64,000 nucleotides of DNA from Streptomyces sp. NBC_01142 (GCF_026341125.1 NZ_JAPEOR010000001.1:992001-1056000); one strand, 5' to 3'; shown: positions 34,671-44,480, counted from the first letter of the stretch. The notes: generated by a model from the letters alone, not told the origin. Made by a program: numbers and translations.

Positions 34671-35328
34671 GGGGAGTTTCCCCTGACCCGCCCCTTCCCG
34701 TAACTGGAGGCAAGCCCCCAGACCCCCCTGCACGTGCGGCGGGGCTGTACCCGCGCCGACCGCGGCAGCTTCGCGCCGCCGACCCACGTGGACGGCATAC
34801 GAGTGTGCTGCGGCGCCACGTGGCGCATGCCGCCCGGTGTCGGCCGCTTCGCGCCGAAGGATGGCGCCCCTGTGGGGCGTGGCCGTCCCGGTGGTGGCAA
34901 ATTCTTCGCGGTGTCGCCTCGGTGCGGGATCTGCCTGTGCGGGGACTGCTCGCGGGGCGGTGGCAGTTTCGTACCGACGGGTGCTGCCTCCGTGAGGGCG
35001 TGGCTGTTCCCCGTGTCGGCGGCGCGTGCCGGTGCGGGGTCTGCCTGTGCGGGCGATGCCCGCGGGGCAGCGGCCGCTTCGCGCCGAAGGGCGGCGCCCC
35101 CATGGGGCGTGGCTGTACCCCGGTGTCGGCAGCTTCGCGCCCTCCGCTGGCCTCCGGCAAGGGGAGAAACTGTCGCTGAGGCACATGGACGCCGGCTGCT
35201 CTTCGGCTCGATGTGGGCAGCCTCATGACGTGATCCGCGGCAGCCGTACCCGACCGGGCAGCTCAGCTCTGTGTCCCACCATCCCCGGCCGGAGTGCCGA
35301 CCGGGGACAGTGGGGCGGGCAGATTCGG
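34671..35328. repeat. 658-bp non-coding region with a dispersed repeat copy and an imperfect tandem array
   Basis: No convincing gene lies between the protease and the PPA1309-type gene. Just after the protease stop lies a copy of the dispersed element with core CCCGCCCCTTCCCG (34687-34700). From about 34738 to 35145 runs an imperfect tandem array with units of about 110-122 bp. Anchor words GGGCGTGGC (about 34875, 34996, 35105), CTTCGCGCCGAAGG (about 34848, 35080) and TCTGCCTGTGCGGG (about 34929, 35042) recur in the same order. The long antisense reading frames here come from the GC-rich repeats. Confidence 0.7.
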
Positions 35329-35886
35329 TCAGGACTCGAACGTGGCCGACAGGGCCTCGGCGAGGCTCGGGACCAGGTCTGCGCCCGTGAGGACCTCCTT
35401 CGAGGAGTCCTTTTCGCGCAGGCGCAACGCCGACTCGCGGGCTCCGTCGCGCAGGACCGCCACCGTCATGCGGACCTCCTGGCGGTCCGGGTGGGCGGCG
35501 ACCCACTTGGCGAGGGCCGCGTCGTTGAGGCCGTCGGGGACGGACGCCTCCGCGGACGGCGGGAGCATCAGGCGCTCCACCGTCATCGCGCAGCCGACCA
35601 CCGCGTCCGGCCAGGCGATCGTGGCGAGGAACTCGTCCAGCGCCTTGTCGGCAGGGATTTCGTCCTGCTCGATCGGAGTCAGCGGCGCGGCCGCCTCGTC
35701 GGTGTCGAGACCGAGCTGGGCCGCGAGGCCCGGCTCCTGGGAGCGCAGCTGCACGGTGTCGACGAGTGCGAAGAGCCGGGCCGGCTGATCCCAGCCGAGC
35801 CCGGAGGCATACTCGTCGATTTCGAGCACTGCGCGGGTGAGCGGGCTCGCGGCCATCGGGGGGCCGGAAGAAGAAACGTTGGACAT
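35329..35886 (-). CDS. PPA1309-family conserved hypothetical protein
   Basis: 185 residues from the ATG at 35886; a TTG at 35892 is better spaced (7 bp) from the strong AGGAGG and could be the real start. Features: LTRAVLEIDEYASGLGWDQP, RLFALVDTV and CAMTVERLMLPPSAE. I recall it as the actinobacterial family next to UPF0182 genes. Soluble; no catalytic motif seen. Divergent from the UPF0182 gene. Confidence 0.75.
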   Translation of the reverse strand: MSNVSSSGPPMAASPLTRAVLEIDEYASGLGWDQPARLFALVDTVQLRSQEPGLAAQLGLDTDEAAAPLTPIEQDEIPADKALDEFLATIAWPDAVVGCAMTVERLMLPPSAEASVPDGLNDAALAKWVAAHPDRQEVRMTVAVLRDGARESALRLREKDSSKEVLTGADLVPSLAEALSATFES

Positions 35887-36022
35887 GGCCAATATCCTGC
35901 CTCCTTCCGGGCCCGAGACGGGAACTAGGTAAAGCCTCAGTAAGTTGCATGAGTGGGCTCTACGATCGCGGGGCCCGCTTCACACGACCGCGAACTTCGA
36001 GGTGCGCACGTTGGCTTTCCAG

Positions 36023-38932
36023 ATGCCGGACCGCGGCGGAGGCCCGACCGGGCCACGGATCAGAGTGGGCCGGCCGTCCCGGCGTGTCCGCACCCTGCTC
36101 ATGACACTGGGTGTCCTGGCCGTCCTGGCCATGGCGTTCGTCATGTTCGCCGGGTTCTGGACCGACTGGCTCTGGTACCGCTCCGTCAAGTACTCCTCCG
36201 TCTTCACCACCACCCTGTGGACCAAGATCGGCCTGTTTGCCGTCTTCGGACTGCTGATGTCCGCCGCTGTCGGCCTGAACATCTGGCTCGCGCACCGGCT
36301 GCGTCCGCCGCTGAGCGCGATGTCGATGGAGCAGCAGAGCCTTGACCGATACCGCATGGGCATCGCGCCGTACAAGAAGTGGGTGCTCCTCGCGATCACC
36401 GCTCTCGTCGGGCTGATCGCCGGAGCCTCCGCCACCGGCCAGTGGCGCACCTGGCTGATGTGGGTCAACGGCGTGTCCTTCGGGCAGAAGGACCCCCAGT
36501 TCAAGATGGACGTGTCGTTCTACGCGTTCGATCTGCCCTGGTACCGGTTCATGCTCGGCTTCGGCTTTGCGGCCGCCGTGCTCTCCCTGATCGCCGCCGC
36601 CCTGACCCACTACCTGTACGGCGGGCTGCGCATCACCAGCCCCGGCTCGCGGGCGACAGCTGCGGCCACCGGCCATCTCTCGGTGCTGCTCGGTGTCTTC
36701 GTCTCGCTCAAGGCCGTCGCGTACTGGCTCGACCGGTACGGGCTCGCCGTGAAGTCCAGCGACTTCAAGGCGACCGGTAACTGGACGGGTCTGCGGTACG
36801 TCGACGCCAACGCCTACCTCCCGGCGAAGACGATCCTCTTCTGCATCGCCGTTATCTGCGCCGTGCTGTTCTTCGCGACGCTGTGGCGCCGTACCTGGCA
36901 GCTGCCGGTGATCGGCTTCGGGCTGATGGTCCTGTCGGCGATCCTCATCGGCGGCCTCTACCCGGCCATCGTGCAGAAGTTCCAGGTCCAGCCGAACGAG
37001 CAGGCCAAGGAAGCCCCGTACATCAAGAAGAACATCGAGGCCACGCGGCACGCGTACGGCATCGACAAGGCCGACCCGCAGGACTACTCCGGCAAGGGCG
37101 ACCCCAAGCGGAAGGCGCAGCAGCGCGAAGACGCCAACAGCGCGGCCAGCTACCGCCTGGTCGACTCCAACGTCGTCTCGCCGGCCTTCCAGCAGCTCCA
37201 GCAGGAGCGCAAGTACTACCAGTTCCCCGCGACCCTGGACGTCGACCGGTACACCGGCCCCGACGGCAAGGCGCAGGACACGGTCATCGGTCTGCGCGAG
37301 CTCAACATCACGGGCATCCCGAAGCACAACTGGATCAACGACCACTTCACGTACACCCACGGCTACGGCGCGATCGCGGCCAAGGGCACGAACACTGTCA
37401 CGGACCCGGACAAGGGCACCGTCGGTTCGCCCGACTTCACCGAGTCCGGACTGCCGACCACCGGTCAGCTGGGCAAGTACGAGCAGCGGATCTACTACGG
37501 CGAGAAGACGGATCAGTACTCGATCGTCGGCGGCCCGCAGAAGGAGCTCGACTACGAGAAGAACGGCGAGGAGACCACCAGCTACCAGGGCAAGAGCGGG
37601 GTCAACCTCTCCAACCCGCTCAACCGCGCCGCGTACGCCGTCGCCTTCAGCGAGCCGCAGATTCTCTACTCGGGAGCCATCGGCGAAGGCTCGCGGATTC
37701 TCTACAACCGCACTCCCAAGGAGCGCGTGGAGGCGGTCGCCCCCTGGCTGACCATCGACGGTGACGCCTATCCGGCGGTCGTCGACGGGCGCATCCAGTG
37801 GATCGTCGACGCGTACACCACGACCAACGGCTACCCGTACGCCTCTCGTACGACGCTGGGGGACACCACGACCGATTCGCTGACCACCAACCAGCGTGCG
37901 GTCGTTGCCCAGCAGAACCAGGTCAACTACATCCGCAACTCGGTGAAGGCCACCGTCGACGCGTACGACGGCACGGTCAACCTGTACCAGTGGGACACCC
38001 AGGACCCGGTGCTCAAGACCTGGATGAAGGCGTTCCCGGACACGGTCAAGCCGAAGAGCGACATCAAGCCCGGCCTGATGGCTCATCTCCGGTACCCGCA
38101 GGACATGTTCAAGGTGCAGCGCGAGCTGCTCACCCGGTACCACGTCACCGAGCCGGAGCAGTTCTACAGCGGCAGCGACGCCTGGCAGGTCCCGGACGAC
38201 CCGACGAACAAGGACACCAGTGCCGTCCCGCCCTACTACCTGAGCCTGAAGATGCCCGGGGACAAGGACCAGAAATTCTCGCTGACGACGACGTTCACAC
38301 CGGCCGGACGCCCCAACCTGGGGGCATTCATGGCCGTTGACGCCGATGCCAACAGCGACAAGTACGGCACGATAAGACTGTTGAGAGTCACCGAGACCGT
38401 GCAAGGTCCACAGCAGGTACAGAGTGAGCTCAACGGTGTGCCGGAAGTCGCCACGTTCGTCAGGGACCTCAGAGGCACCGACTCGGACATCGAGTACGGC
38501 AACCTGCTGACGGTGCCCCTGGACGGCGGGTTCCTGTACATCGAGCCGGTGTACGCCCGAGGCGGCAGTGCGAACTATCCGTTGCTGAAGAAGGTGGCCG
38601 TCGCCTACGGCGGAGGCAAACCGGTCTTCAAGGACAGCCTCACGGAGGCGCTCAACGCGGTCTTCGAGCAGGACGGCGCCGAGCCACCGCCGTCGACTGA
38701 GCCACCCACGACTCCGCCGCCGACGGATCCGACCAAGCCGCCGGCCACCGGTGACGGGACGCTGAAGGACGCCATCGCGGACGCCCAGAAGGCGTACGAC
38801 GATGCGGAGGCGGCGCTGGACAAGGAACCGGCGGACTGGGCCGCCTACGGCAAGGCCCAGGCGGATCTGGAGGATGCGCTGCGGCGAGCGGCCGAGGCGC
38901 AGCCCAAGCCGGACCCGAAGAGTTCACCCTAG
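36023..38932 (+). CDS. UPF0182 large membrane protein
   Basis: 969 residues from the ATG at 36023 ([20 protein letters not shown]); a TTG at 36011 is an alternative. About seven membrane helices lie in the first 310 residues, followed by a large extracytoplasmic part (about 330-890) with [19 protein letters not shown] and [21 protein letters not shown] Pro/Thr-rich linker and an Ala/Glu/Lys-rich helix ([20 protein letters not shown]) close the protein. The family is universal in actinobacteria (recalled Rv3193c) and of unknown function. Confidence 0.88.
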   Translation: MPDRGGGPTGPRIRVGRPSRRVRTLLMTLGVLAVLAMAFVMFAGFWTDWLWYRSVKYSSVFTTTLWTKIGLFAVFGLLMSAAVGLNIWLAHRLRPPLSAMSMEQQSLDRYRMGIAPYKKWVLLAITALVGLIAGASATGQWRTWLMWVNGVSFGQKDPQFKMDVSFYAFDLPWYRFMLGFGFAAAVLSLIAAALTHYLYGGLRITSPGSRATAAATGHLSVLLGVFVSLKAVAYWLDRYGLAVKSSDFKATGNWTGLRYVDANAYLPAKTILFCIAVICAVLFFATLWRRTWQLPVIGFGLMVLSAILIGGLYPAIVQKFQVQPNEQAKEAPYIKKNIEATRHAYGIDKADPQDYSGKGDPKRKAQQREDANSAASYRLVDSNVVSPAFQQLQQERKYYQFPATLDVDRYTGPDGKAQDTVIGLRELNITGIPKHNWINDHFTYTHGYGAIAAKGTNTVTDPDKGTVGSPDFTESGLPTTGQLGKYEQRIYYGEKTDQYSIVGGPQKELDYEKNGEETTSYQGKSGVNLSNPLNRAAYAVAFSEPQILYSGAIGEGSRILYNRTPKERVEAVAPWLTIDGDAYPAVVDGRIQWIVDAYTTTNGYPYASRTTLGDTTTDSLTTNQRAVVAQQNQVNYIRNSVKATVDAYDGTVNLYQWDTQDPVLKTWMKAFPDTVKPKSDIKPGLMAHLRYPQDMFKVQRELLTRYHVTEPEQFYSGSDAWQVPDDPTNKDTSAVPPYYLSLKMPGDKDQKFSLTTTFTPAGRPNLGAFMAVDADANSDKYGTIRLLRVTETVQGPQQVQSELNGVPEVATFVRDLRGTDSDIEYGNLLTVPLDGGFLYIEPVYARGGSANYPLLKKVAVAYGGGKPVFKDSLTEALNAVFEQDGAEPPPSTEPPTTPPPTDPTKPPATGDGTLKDAIADAQKAYDDAEAALDKEPADWAAYGKAQADLEDALRRAAEAQPKPDPKSSP

Positions 38933-39005
38933 GGCCGCGGTTTAGGGGCTGGTCGGGAGCTGGGTAAGCACCATCCCGCGTCGTGGTACGGTTGCAACAC
39001 AACGG

Positions 39006-39079
39006 CGCGGGGTGGAGCAGCTCGGTAGCTCGCTGGGCTCATAACCCAGAGGTCGCAGGTTCAAATCCTGTCCCCGCTA
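39006..39079 (+). tRNA. Initiator tRNA-fMet (CAT), copy 1
   Basis: 74 nt, CCA not encoded. Initiator hallmarks: mismatched first pair C1-U72, three consecutive G-C pairs in the anticodon stem (GGG CTCATAA CCC), A73. T arm GGTTCAAATCC is intact. A possible -10 TACGGT lies at 38987-38992. Confidence 0.95.
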
Positions 39080-39086
39080 CTGAATA

Positions 39087-39126
39087 CGAAGAGGGCCCGG
39101 ATCCTTGAGGATCCGGGCCCTCTTCG
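39087..39126 (+). terminator. Terminator after tRNA-fMet copy 1
   Basis: Perfect 18-bp stem (left 39087-39104, right 39109-39126) with loop TTGA, 8 nt after the tRNA. Confidence 0.9.
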
Positions 39127-39280
39127 TGCGTATGTGCTGCTGGTGAGAAGTGCGCGTCGGGTGGGGCGAGTTGGGTCGAGCGTGTTTGACTTATCTCCCT
39201 GTGGGCATGTCGACAAAACGCTGAAGTGACCTCACTGGCTGCGGTATACCAGGTGTACGCGGGTTGCAGGTGGTGCGACG

Positions 39281-41323
39281 ATGGAATTTATGGGGGACAG
39301 GGCAACTCTGTTGGAGACAGGGCGGTTTGTGCAGTGGCATGCCGGAAACGTGGCAGACGTGATCAGTCCTGCCGACGCCGTTGGCCACGGTGACAACGTT
39401 GACAAGGTCAGCAAGGTCGACAGCACGGGTGAGGTCGACATCGCGAGCAACGTGCGCAATGCGGACAATGTCGACTCAGTGGAGACCGCCGGGACCGAGG
39501 CGCGCCACCGGCGCGCGGCCGAGGACGGTGACACCGAATCGATGAGCGTGCTCGGCGCGCTGCTGCTGCGCCGCGGCGACCTCGACGGCGCCGAGTCGTA
39601 TCTGCGTGCCGCGACGGCCGAGGGCGACCGGGCCGCCGCCAACAACCTGGGCGTACTGCTGCATCAGCGTGGCTACGCCGATGAGGCTGCCGGATGGTGG
39701 CGTATCGCCGCGGTCGCCGGTTCCGCTGCGGCGGCGCACGCGCTGGGGCGCCACTTCCGTGAGCGCGGGGACGAGCCGGGGGCGGAGTACTGGCTGCGCC
39801 AGTCCGCCGAGCAGGGTCACGCGCTGGGGGCGTACGCTCTCGCCGATCTTCTGGAGCACCGCAGCGACGTGGGCTCCGAGCGGTGGCTGCGCGCGGCGGC
39901 CGAGCAGGGCCACCGCGAGGCGGCGTACCGGCTCGCCCGCGCCCTGGAGCGCCGGGCGGCGGCGGAGGCGCGCACGGGCGAGGACATGGGCCTGGCGATG
40001 GGGCGTACGGCGCGTGCGGACGGCGCTTCGGTGGATACGGGCGCGGGGACGCCGCTCGCGGCCTCCGTGGGCCGTACCGGTGGTGGTGCTGCCTCGGGCG
40101 AGGGTGAGTCGTCCGTTCTCGACGAGGCCGCGCAGTGGTACCGGCAGGCAGCCGCGCGTGGGCATCGGCGGGCCGCGCTGCACCTCGGTGTGATCCTCGA
40201 GAAGCGCGGTGAGCTGAAGGAGGCCGGCCGCTGGTACCTCAGCTCCGCCAAGGACGGAGAGGCCCGCGCAGCTTGTGCGCTCGGGTTTCTCCTGAGGGAC
40301 GCCGGGGACGAGGAGAGCGCCGCCGTGTGGTGGCTGCGTGCCGCGCAGGACGGTGACGGCAACGCCGCCAACGCCCTCGGCGCGCTGCATGCCGCCCGCG
40401 GGGAGCAGCAGACGGCCGAGCGCTGGTACCGCGCCGCCATGGACGCGGGGGATGTCAACGGTGCGTACAACCTGGGACTGCTCTGCGCCGCCCAGGACCG
40501 TACGCCGCAGGCCGAGCAGTGGTACCGCCGTGCCGCATACGCGGGGCACCGTGAGGCCGCCAACGCGCTCGCCGTGCTGCTTCTGCAGGGCGGCGACCCG
40601 ACCGGTGCCGAGCCCTGGTTCTCCAAGGCCGCCGAGGCCGGGAGCGTCGATGCCGCCTTCAATCTGGGCATCCTCCACGCCGGCCGCGACGACGACCACA
40701 CCGCTCTGACCTGGTACGAGCGGGCAGCTGCCGCCGGTCATACCGAGGCAGCCCTGCAGGTCGGCATCGCCCTGCTCAGGGACGGCGACGAGCAGGGCGC
40801 CGAGCGTCATCTGCGGTGCGCGGCGGGCAGCGGCAGCGCCGAGGCCGCCTTCCGGCTCGCCACCGTGCTCGACTCCCGTCAGCCGCCACCCGGGCCGCCC
40901 GCGCTCGGGGAGCCCACGGCGGAGAAGAGTGAGTGCGAGGAGTGGTACGAGCGTGCCGCAGAGCAGGGGCACCGCCGTGCCCAGGTACGGGTCGGCATGC
41001 TCGCCGCCGCCCGTGGCGACATGGTCGACGCCGCCCGCTGGTACCGGGAGGCCGCTGAGGCAGGCAGCCGGAACGGCGCCTTCAACCTCGGACTGCTCCT
41101 CGCCCGCGAGGGCAACGAGCGCGAGGCGGCCCTGTGGTGGTGCCGAGCCGCCCGCGCGGGGCACGGCCGGGCCGCACTGCGCCTTGCGCTGCTCGCCGCC
41201 CGCAGGGGCGAGCTGACCGAGGGGCAGCGGTGGTGCGCGCGGGCCGTCGAGCTGGGCCCCGCCGAGGTGGCGGAGCGTGCCGCACGACTGCGCGAGGCAC
41301 TGCACCAGGAGCTCACGGCGTAG
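39281..41323 (+). CDS. Sel1/TPR repeat protein
   Basis: 680 residues. After a variable Val/Asp/Asn-rich N-terminus (about 1-70) the protein is a chain of Sel1-like/TPR repeats of about 36 residues, each with patterns like AAANNLGVLLHQRGYADEA, ALHLGVILEKRGELKEAGRW and AALRLALLAARRGELTEGQR. Two ATGs (39281, 39290) are possible; AGGTGG lies 7 bp before the first. No signal peptide, so probably a cytoplasmic protein-interaction scaffold; partner unknown. It lies between two identical initiator tRNA genes. Confidence 0.85.
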   Translation: MEFMGDRATLLETGRFVQWHAGNVADVISPADAVGHGDNVDKVSKVDSTGEVDIASNVRNADNVDSVETAGTEARHRRAAEDGDTESMSVLGALLLRRGDLDGAESYLRAATAEGDRAAANNLGVLLHQRGYADEAAGWWRIAAVAGSAAAAHALGRHFRERGDEPGAEYWLRQSAEQGHALGAYALADLLEHRSDVGSERWLRAAAEQGHREAAYRLARALERRAAAEARTGEDMGLAMGRTARADGASVDTGAGTPLAASVGRTGGGAASGEGESSVLDEAAQWYRQAAARGHRRAALHLGVILEKRGELKEAGRWYLSSAKDGEARAACALGFLLRDAGDEESAAVWWLRAAQDGDGNAANALGALHAARGEQQTAERWYRAAMDAGDVNGAYNLGLLCAAQDRTPQAEQWYRRAAYAGHREAANALAVLLLQGGDPTGAEPWFSKAAEAGSVDAAFNLGILHAGRDDDHTALTWYERAAAAGHTEAALQVGIALLRDGDEQGAERHLRCAAGSGSAEAAFRLATVLDSRQPPPGPPALGEPTAEKSECEEWYERAAEQGHRRAQVRVGMLAAARGDMVDAARWYREAAEAGSRNGAFNLGLLLAREGNEREAALWWCRAARAGHGRAALRLALLAARRGELTEGQRWCARAVELGPAEVAERAARLREALHQELTA

Positions 41324-41352
41324 CCACGAGCCGGCACGCACGGGCGCAGACA

Positions 41353-41484
41353 TGACGCAGGCACGGCACCTAGCCGCGGCATCGGCATGACGGCGGCATG
41401 ACGTCGGTTGACGGTGGTTGACGTCGGCTGACGTCCGCATGACGGAGGGCTGAATATCGATTTGCGCTGGTCGGCGGGGTGACG
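41353..41484 (+). promoter_or_regulatory. Phased TGACG array upstream of second initiator tRNA
   Basis: TGACG occurs at 41353, 41388, 41399, 41409, 41419, 41429, 41440 and 41480. The six central copies are spaced 11, 10, 10, 10, 11 bp, so they lie on one face of the helix; the last copy abuts the -10 of the tRNA promoter. The units read roughly TTGACGTCGG. Absent in front of the first tRNA copy. Confidence 0.6.
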
Positions 41485-41490
41485 TACTGT
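41462..41490 (+). promoter_or_regulatory. Promoter of tRNA-fMet copy 2
   Basis: -35 TTGCGC (41462-41467), 17-bp spacer, -10 TACTGT (41485-41490); the tRNA begins 13 bp later. Confidence 0.65.
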
Positions 41491-41502
41491 TGCGTTTACC
41501 GA

Positions 41503-41576
41503 CGCGGGGTGGAGCAGCTCGGTAGCTCGCTGGGCTCATAACCCAGAGGTCGCAGGTTCAAATCCTGTCCCCGCTA
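41503..41576 (+). tRNA. Initiator tRNA-fMet (CAT), copy 2
   Basis: Identical over all 74 nt to the copy at 39006, including C1-U72, the three anticodon-stem G-C pairs and the few bases after A73 (CTGA). Confidence 0.95.
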
Positions 41577-41582
41577 CTGATG

Positions 41583-41620
41583 GACGAAGGCCCGGATCCT
41601 CAAGGATCCGGGCCTTCGTC
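41583..41620 (+). terminator. Terminator after tRNA-fMet copy 2
   Basis: Perfect 18-bp stem (left 41583-41600, right 41603-41620) with a 2-nt loop, similar in its central GGCCCGGATCC to the terminator of copy 1. Confidence 0.9.
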
Positions 41621-41639
41621 GTACCCCTGTCCGCACATG

Positions 41640-41678
41640 TTGAAGGGCCCGGCACCTCAGAGGTGCCGGGCCCTTCAA
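41640..41678 (-). terminator. Terminator of the Fur-family gene
   Basis: Perfect 18-bp stem (41640-41657 / 41661-41678) with a 3-nt loop, ending 12 bp after the Fur-family stop codon on the minus strand. Confidence 0.85.
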
Positions 41679-41689
41679 GGACGTATGGG

Positions 41690-42106
41690 TCAGGCGGACA
41701 CACAGTTCGGGCAGGTGCCCCTGTACGTCACCTCGACGTCCGAGATCGTGAAGCCGTAGCGCTCCGTGTCCGGGAGGTCGGCCAGGGGGTTGCCCGCGGG
41801 GTGAACGTCGCGGATCGCGCCGCACTGGGCGCAGACAAGGTGCTGGTGGGGCTGGTGCGCGTTCGGGTCGTACCGCTTGGCGCGGCGGTCGGTCGACACC
41901 TCGAGCACTTCACCGAGACTGACCATCTCGCCCAGCGTGTTGTAGACGGTCGCCCGGGAGATCTCGGGCAGCTTCGCCACGGCGCGCGCGTGCACCTCGT
42001 CGGCCGTCAGGTGGACATGGTCGCCGTCGAGGACCTCTGCCACGACACGCCGCTGGGCAGTCATGCGCCAGCCGCGTCCGCGAAGTCGTTCCAACAGGTC
42101 ACTCAT
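41690..42106 (-). CDS. catR: Fur-family peroxide-sensing repressor (CatR-like)
   Basis: 138 residues. Winged helix [25 protein letters not shown], metal-site region [20 protein letters not shown], and a second CxxC near the C-terminus (GTCPNCVSA), giving the structural zinc site of PerR/Fur. Divergent from the catalase gene with a palindrome inside the catalase promoter, so it probably represses catalase until iron-catalysed oxidation by peroxide inactivates it. The S. coelicolor CatR-CatA pair is the model; the symbol is by analogy. Confidence 0.82.
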   Translation of the reverse strand: MSDLLERLRGRGWRMTAQRRVVAEVLDGDHVHLTADEVHARAVAKLPEISRATVYNTLGEMVSLGEVLEVSTDRRAKRYDPNAHQPHQHLVCAQCGAIRDVHPAGNPLADLPDTERYGFTISDVEVTYRGTCPNCVSA

Positions 42107-42167
42107 AAGGGTCAGCCTAACAGTGGTGGGACCCAGGTCCCGAACGGGTGTGACTTTGGATCTCTCC

Positions 42168-42195
42168 TTGACTTAGACAATGTCCATTGTAGGAT
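42168..42195 (+). promoter_or_regulatory. Catalase promoter with palindromic repressor site in the spacer
   Basis: -35 TTGACT (42168-42173), 16-bp spacer, -10 TAGGAT (42190-42195). The palindrome ACAATG-TC-CATTGT (42177-42190) fills the spacer, so a bound repressor would block RNA polymerase directly. Confidence 0.8.
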
Positions 42196-42250
42196 CGGTG
42201 CTGGTAAACGCCAAAGGACAGGACTTGCAGGAATGACGCAGGAGGCGCAC

Positions 42251-43702
42251 GTGACGCAGGGACCGCTCACCACGGAGGCCGGCGCGCCGGTCGCGGACAA
42301 TCAGAACAGCGAGACCGCGGGCATCGGTGGTCCGGTTCTGCTTCAGGACCAGGCTCTTCTCGAGAAGCTCGCGCACTTCAACCGCGAGCGCATCCCGGAG
42401 CGCATCGTGCACGCGCGCGGCGCCGGTGCGTACGGCACCTTCACTCTGACCCGCGATGTCTCGCAGTGGACGCGCGCGAAGTTCCTCTCCGAGGTCGGCA
42501 AGCAGACCGAGACGTTCCTGCGGTTCTCCACGGTCGCGGGCAACCTCGGCTCGGCCGACGCGGTGCGCGACCCCCGCGGCTTTGCGCTGAAGTTCTACAC
42601 CGAAGAGGGCAACTACGACCTCGTCGGCAACAACACCCCGGTGTTCTTCATCAAGGACGCCATCAAGTTCCCCGACTTCATCCACACGCAGAAGCGCGAC
42701 CCGTACACCGGCTCACAGGAAGCCGATAACGTGTGGGACTTCTGGGGGCTTTCCCCCGAGTCGACGCACCAGGTGACCTGGCTGTTCGGTGACCGCGGTA
42801 TCCCCGCCACGCTGCGCCACATGAACGGGTACGGCTCGCACACGTACCAATGGAACAACGAGGCCGGCGAGGTCTTCTGGGTCAAGTACCACTTCAAGAC
42901 CGACCAGGGCATCAAGAATCTCACCACCGACGAGGCCAACCAGCTCTCCGGTATGGACCCGGACAGCCACCAGCGCGACCTGCGTGAGTCCATCGAGCGC
43001 GGTGAGTTCCCGTCCTGGACCGTGCAGGTGCAGATCATGCCGGCGGCCGAGGCGGCCGACTACCGCTTCAACCCGTTCGACCTGACCAAGGTCTGGCCGC
43101 ATGAGGACTACCCGCCGATCGAGATCGGCAAGCTGGAGCTCAACCGCAACCCGGAGAACATCTTCGCGGAGGTCGAGCAGTCCATCTTCAGCCCCGCCCA
43201 CTTCGTGCCGGGCATCGGTCCTTCCCCGGACAAGATGCTCCAGGGCCGTCTCTTCGCGTACGGCGACGCCCACCGCTACCGCGTCGGCATCAACGCCGAC
43301 CACCTGCCGGTGAACCGCCCGCATGCCACCGAGGCGCGCACCAACAGCCGTGACGGCTTCCTGTACGACGGTCGCCACAAGGGCACGAAGAACTACGAGC
43401 CGAACAGCTTCGGCGGCCCGTTCCAGACCGACAAGCCGCTGTGGCAGCCGGTCCCGGTCACCGGCGGCACGGGCAACCACGAGGCTCCGGGCCACGCCGA
43501 GGACAGCGACTTCGTGCAGGCGGGCAACCTCTACCGCCTGATGTCCGAGGACGAGAAGGGCCGTCTGATCGAGAATCTCGCCGGGTTCATCGCCAAGGTG
43601 TCGCGTGACGACATCGCCGAGCGCGCGGTCAACAACTTCCGTCAGGCGGACGGCGACTTCGGCAAGCGGCTCGACGCCGCGGTCCAGGCCCTCCGCGCCT
43701 GA
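42251..43702 (+). CDS. katA: Monofunctional heme catalase
   Basis: 483 residues from the GTG at 42251, chosen because GGAGG (42241-42245) lies 5 bp upstream; an ATG at 42233 lacks a usable site. Small-subunit clade: distal His in [14 protein letters not shown], Asn in [27 protein letters not shown], proximal heme Tyr near [14 protein letters not shown]. It converts hydrogen peroxide to water and oxygen in the cytoplasm. Promoter and divergent Fur-type gene point to peroxide induction. It resembles S. coelicolor CatA. Confidence 0.95.
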   Translation: MTQGPLTTEAGAPVADNQNSETAGIGGPVLLQDQALLEKLAHFNRERIPERIVHARGAGAYGTFTLTRDVSQWTRAKFLSEVGKQTETFLRFSTVAGNLGSADAVRDPRGFALKFYTEEGNYDLVGNNTPVFFIKDAIKFPDFIHTQKRDPYTGSQEADNVWDFWGLSPESTHQVTWLFGDRGIPATLRHMNGYGSHTYQWNNEAGEVFWVKYHFKTDQGIKNLTTDEANQLSGMDPDSHQRDLRESIERGEFPSWTVQVQIMPAAEAADYRFNPFDLTKVWPHEDYPPIEIGKLELNRNPENIFAEVEQSIFSPAHFVPGIGPSPDKMLQGRLFAYGDAHRYRVGINADHLPVNRPHATEARTNSRDGFLYDGRHKGTKNYEPNSFGGPFQTDKPLWQPVPVTGGTGNHEAPGHAEDSDFVQAGNLYRLMSEDEKGRLIENLAGFIAKVSRDDIAERAVNNFRQADGDFGKRLDAAVQALRA

Positions 43703-43741
43703 AACCGCTTGTCGCAGACCTGAACCGCTTGTCGGAGAACG

Positions 43742-43777
43742 GAGGGCCGGATCCCTGTCCAGGGGGATCCGGCCCTC
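43742..43777. terminator. Terminator between catalase and CBS gene
   Basis: Perfect 14-bp stem GAGGGCCGGATCCC / GGGATCCGGCCCTC (43742-43755, 43764-43777) between convergent genes. Confidence 0.85.
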
Positions 43778-43789
43778 TCGTCTGCCGCG

Positions 43790-44191
43790 CTACCCGGCGA
43801 GCGTCGCCGGGTGCCTCCTGGCCGGGGCCCAGCAGCGGATGATGTCCCGTACGGAGACGATGCCGACCGGCCCGTCGCTGTCGAGCACGATGAGATGGCG
43901 AAAGCCGCCGTGCGCCATAGCTTCCGCCGCCTCCTCCAGGGTCCAGGACGGCGCAGCGAATACGACGTCCGTGGTGGTGTGGGTGCCTGCGGTCTCCCGA
44001 TCGGGGTCCTGGCCCAGACCCACCGAGTTGAGGATGTCGCGCTCAGTCAGAATGCCGAGGCCGTCGGCGTCGGTGTCGAGGACGACTGCCGCGCCGACAC
44101 GGCGGGCGGCCATCAGCCGGGCGGCGTGGCGGAGAGTGTGCGTGGGTCCAATAGTGAGGACCACTGTGCTCATGGCGTCACGGACGAGCAT
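43790..44191 (-). CDS. CBS-domain pair protein
   Basis: 133 residues from the ATG at 44191, which has AAGGAGG about 10 bp upstream (the earlier GTG at 44203 is inside the ribosome site). Two CBS motifs: HTLRHAARLMAARRVGAAVV with GILTERDIL, and WTLEEAAEAMAHGGFRHLIV with GIVSVRDIIR. Such stand-alone pairs bind adenine nucleotides and act as energy or redox sensors; target unknown. Confidence 0.88.
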   Translation of the reverse strand: MLVRDAMSTVVLTIGPTHTLRHAARLMAARRVGAAVVLDTDADGLGILTERDILNSVGLGQDPDRETAGTHTTTDVVFAAPSWTLEEAAEAMAHGGFRHLIVLDSDGPVGIVSVRDIIRCWAPARRHPATLAG

Positions 44192-44343
44192 GAATGGAGC
44201 CACCTCCTTGGTGATCGGCCATTCGGGAACCGATTCACAAGTTCACAAGTGGGGGGACTCTCAGAGTCGCAGTCTTGTGGGGTGGCAGCAAGAGGGCACG
44301 TGCCGCCTCTTGGGCGGCACGCGGAGAAGCCGTGGGGACGTGT

Positions 44344-44480
44344 GCGTACGCCCCCTGATTCCACGGAGTACCGGCGCGTACGCCCCTCGGTCCGCGGAGA
44401 ATGGACGCGTACGCCGCCTCGGTTCCGCGGAGCACCGGTGCGGACGCCCCCGGCTCCGGGGAGTATGGCGCGGAACCCTT
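44344..44480. repeat. Imperfect 30-33 bp tandem repeat in non-coding gap
   Basis: The 317-bp gap between the CBS gene (44191) and the hisN stop (44509) has no convincing gene. Five units begin at 44344, 44376, 44407, 44440 and 44470, each of the form GCGTACGCCCC..CGGTCCGCGGAG..TGG. It lies on the 3' side of hisN and the 5' side of the CBS gene. Confidence 0.75.

Noticed and set aside
34610..35950. 446-codon minus-strand frame across the repeat array
   Set aside because: It spans the PPA1309-type gene out of frame and the tandem repeats; open only because GC-rich repeats lack stops.
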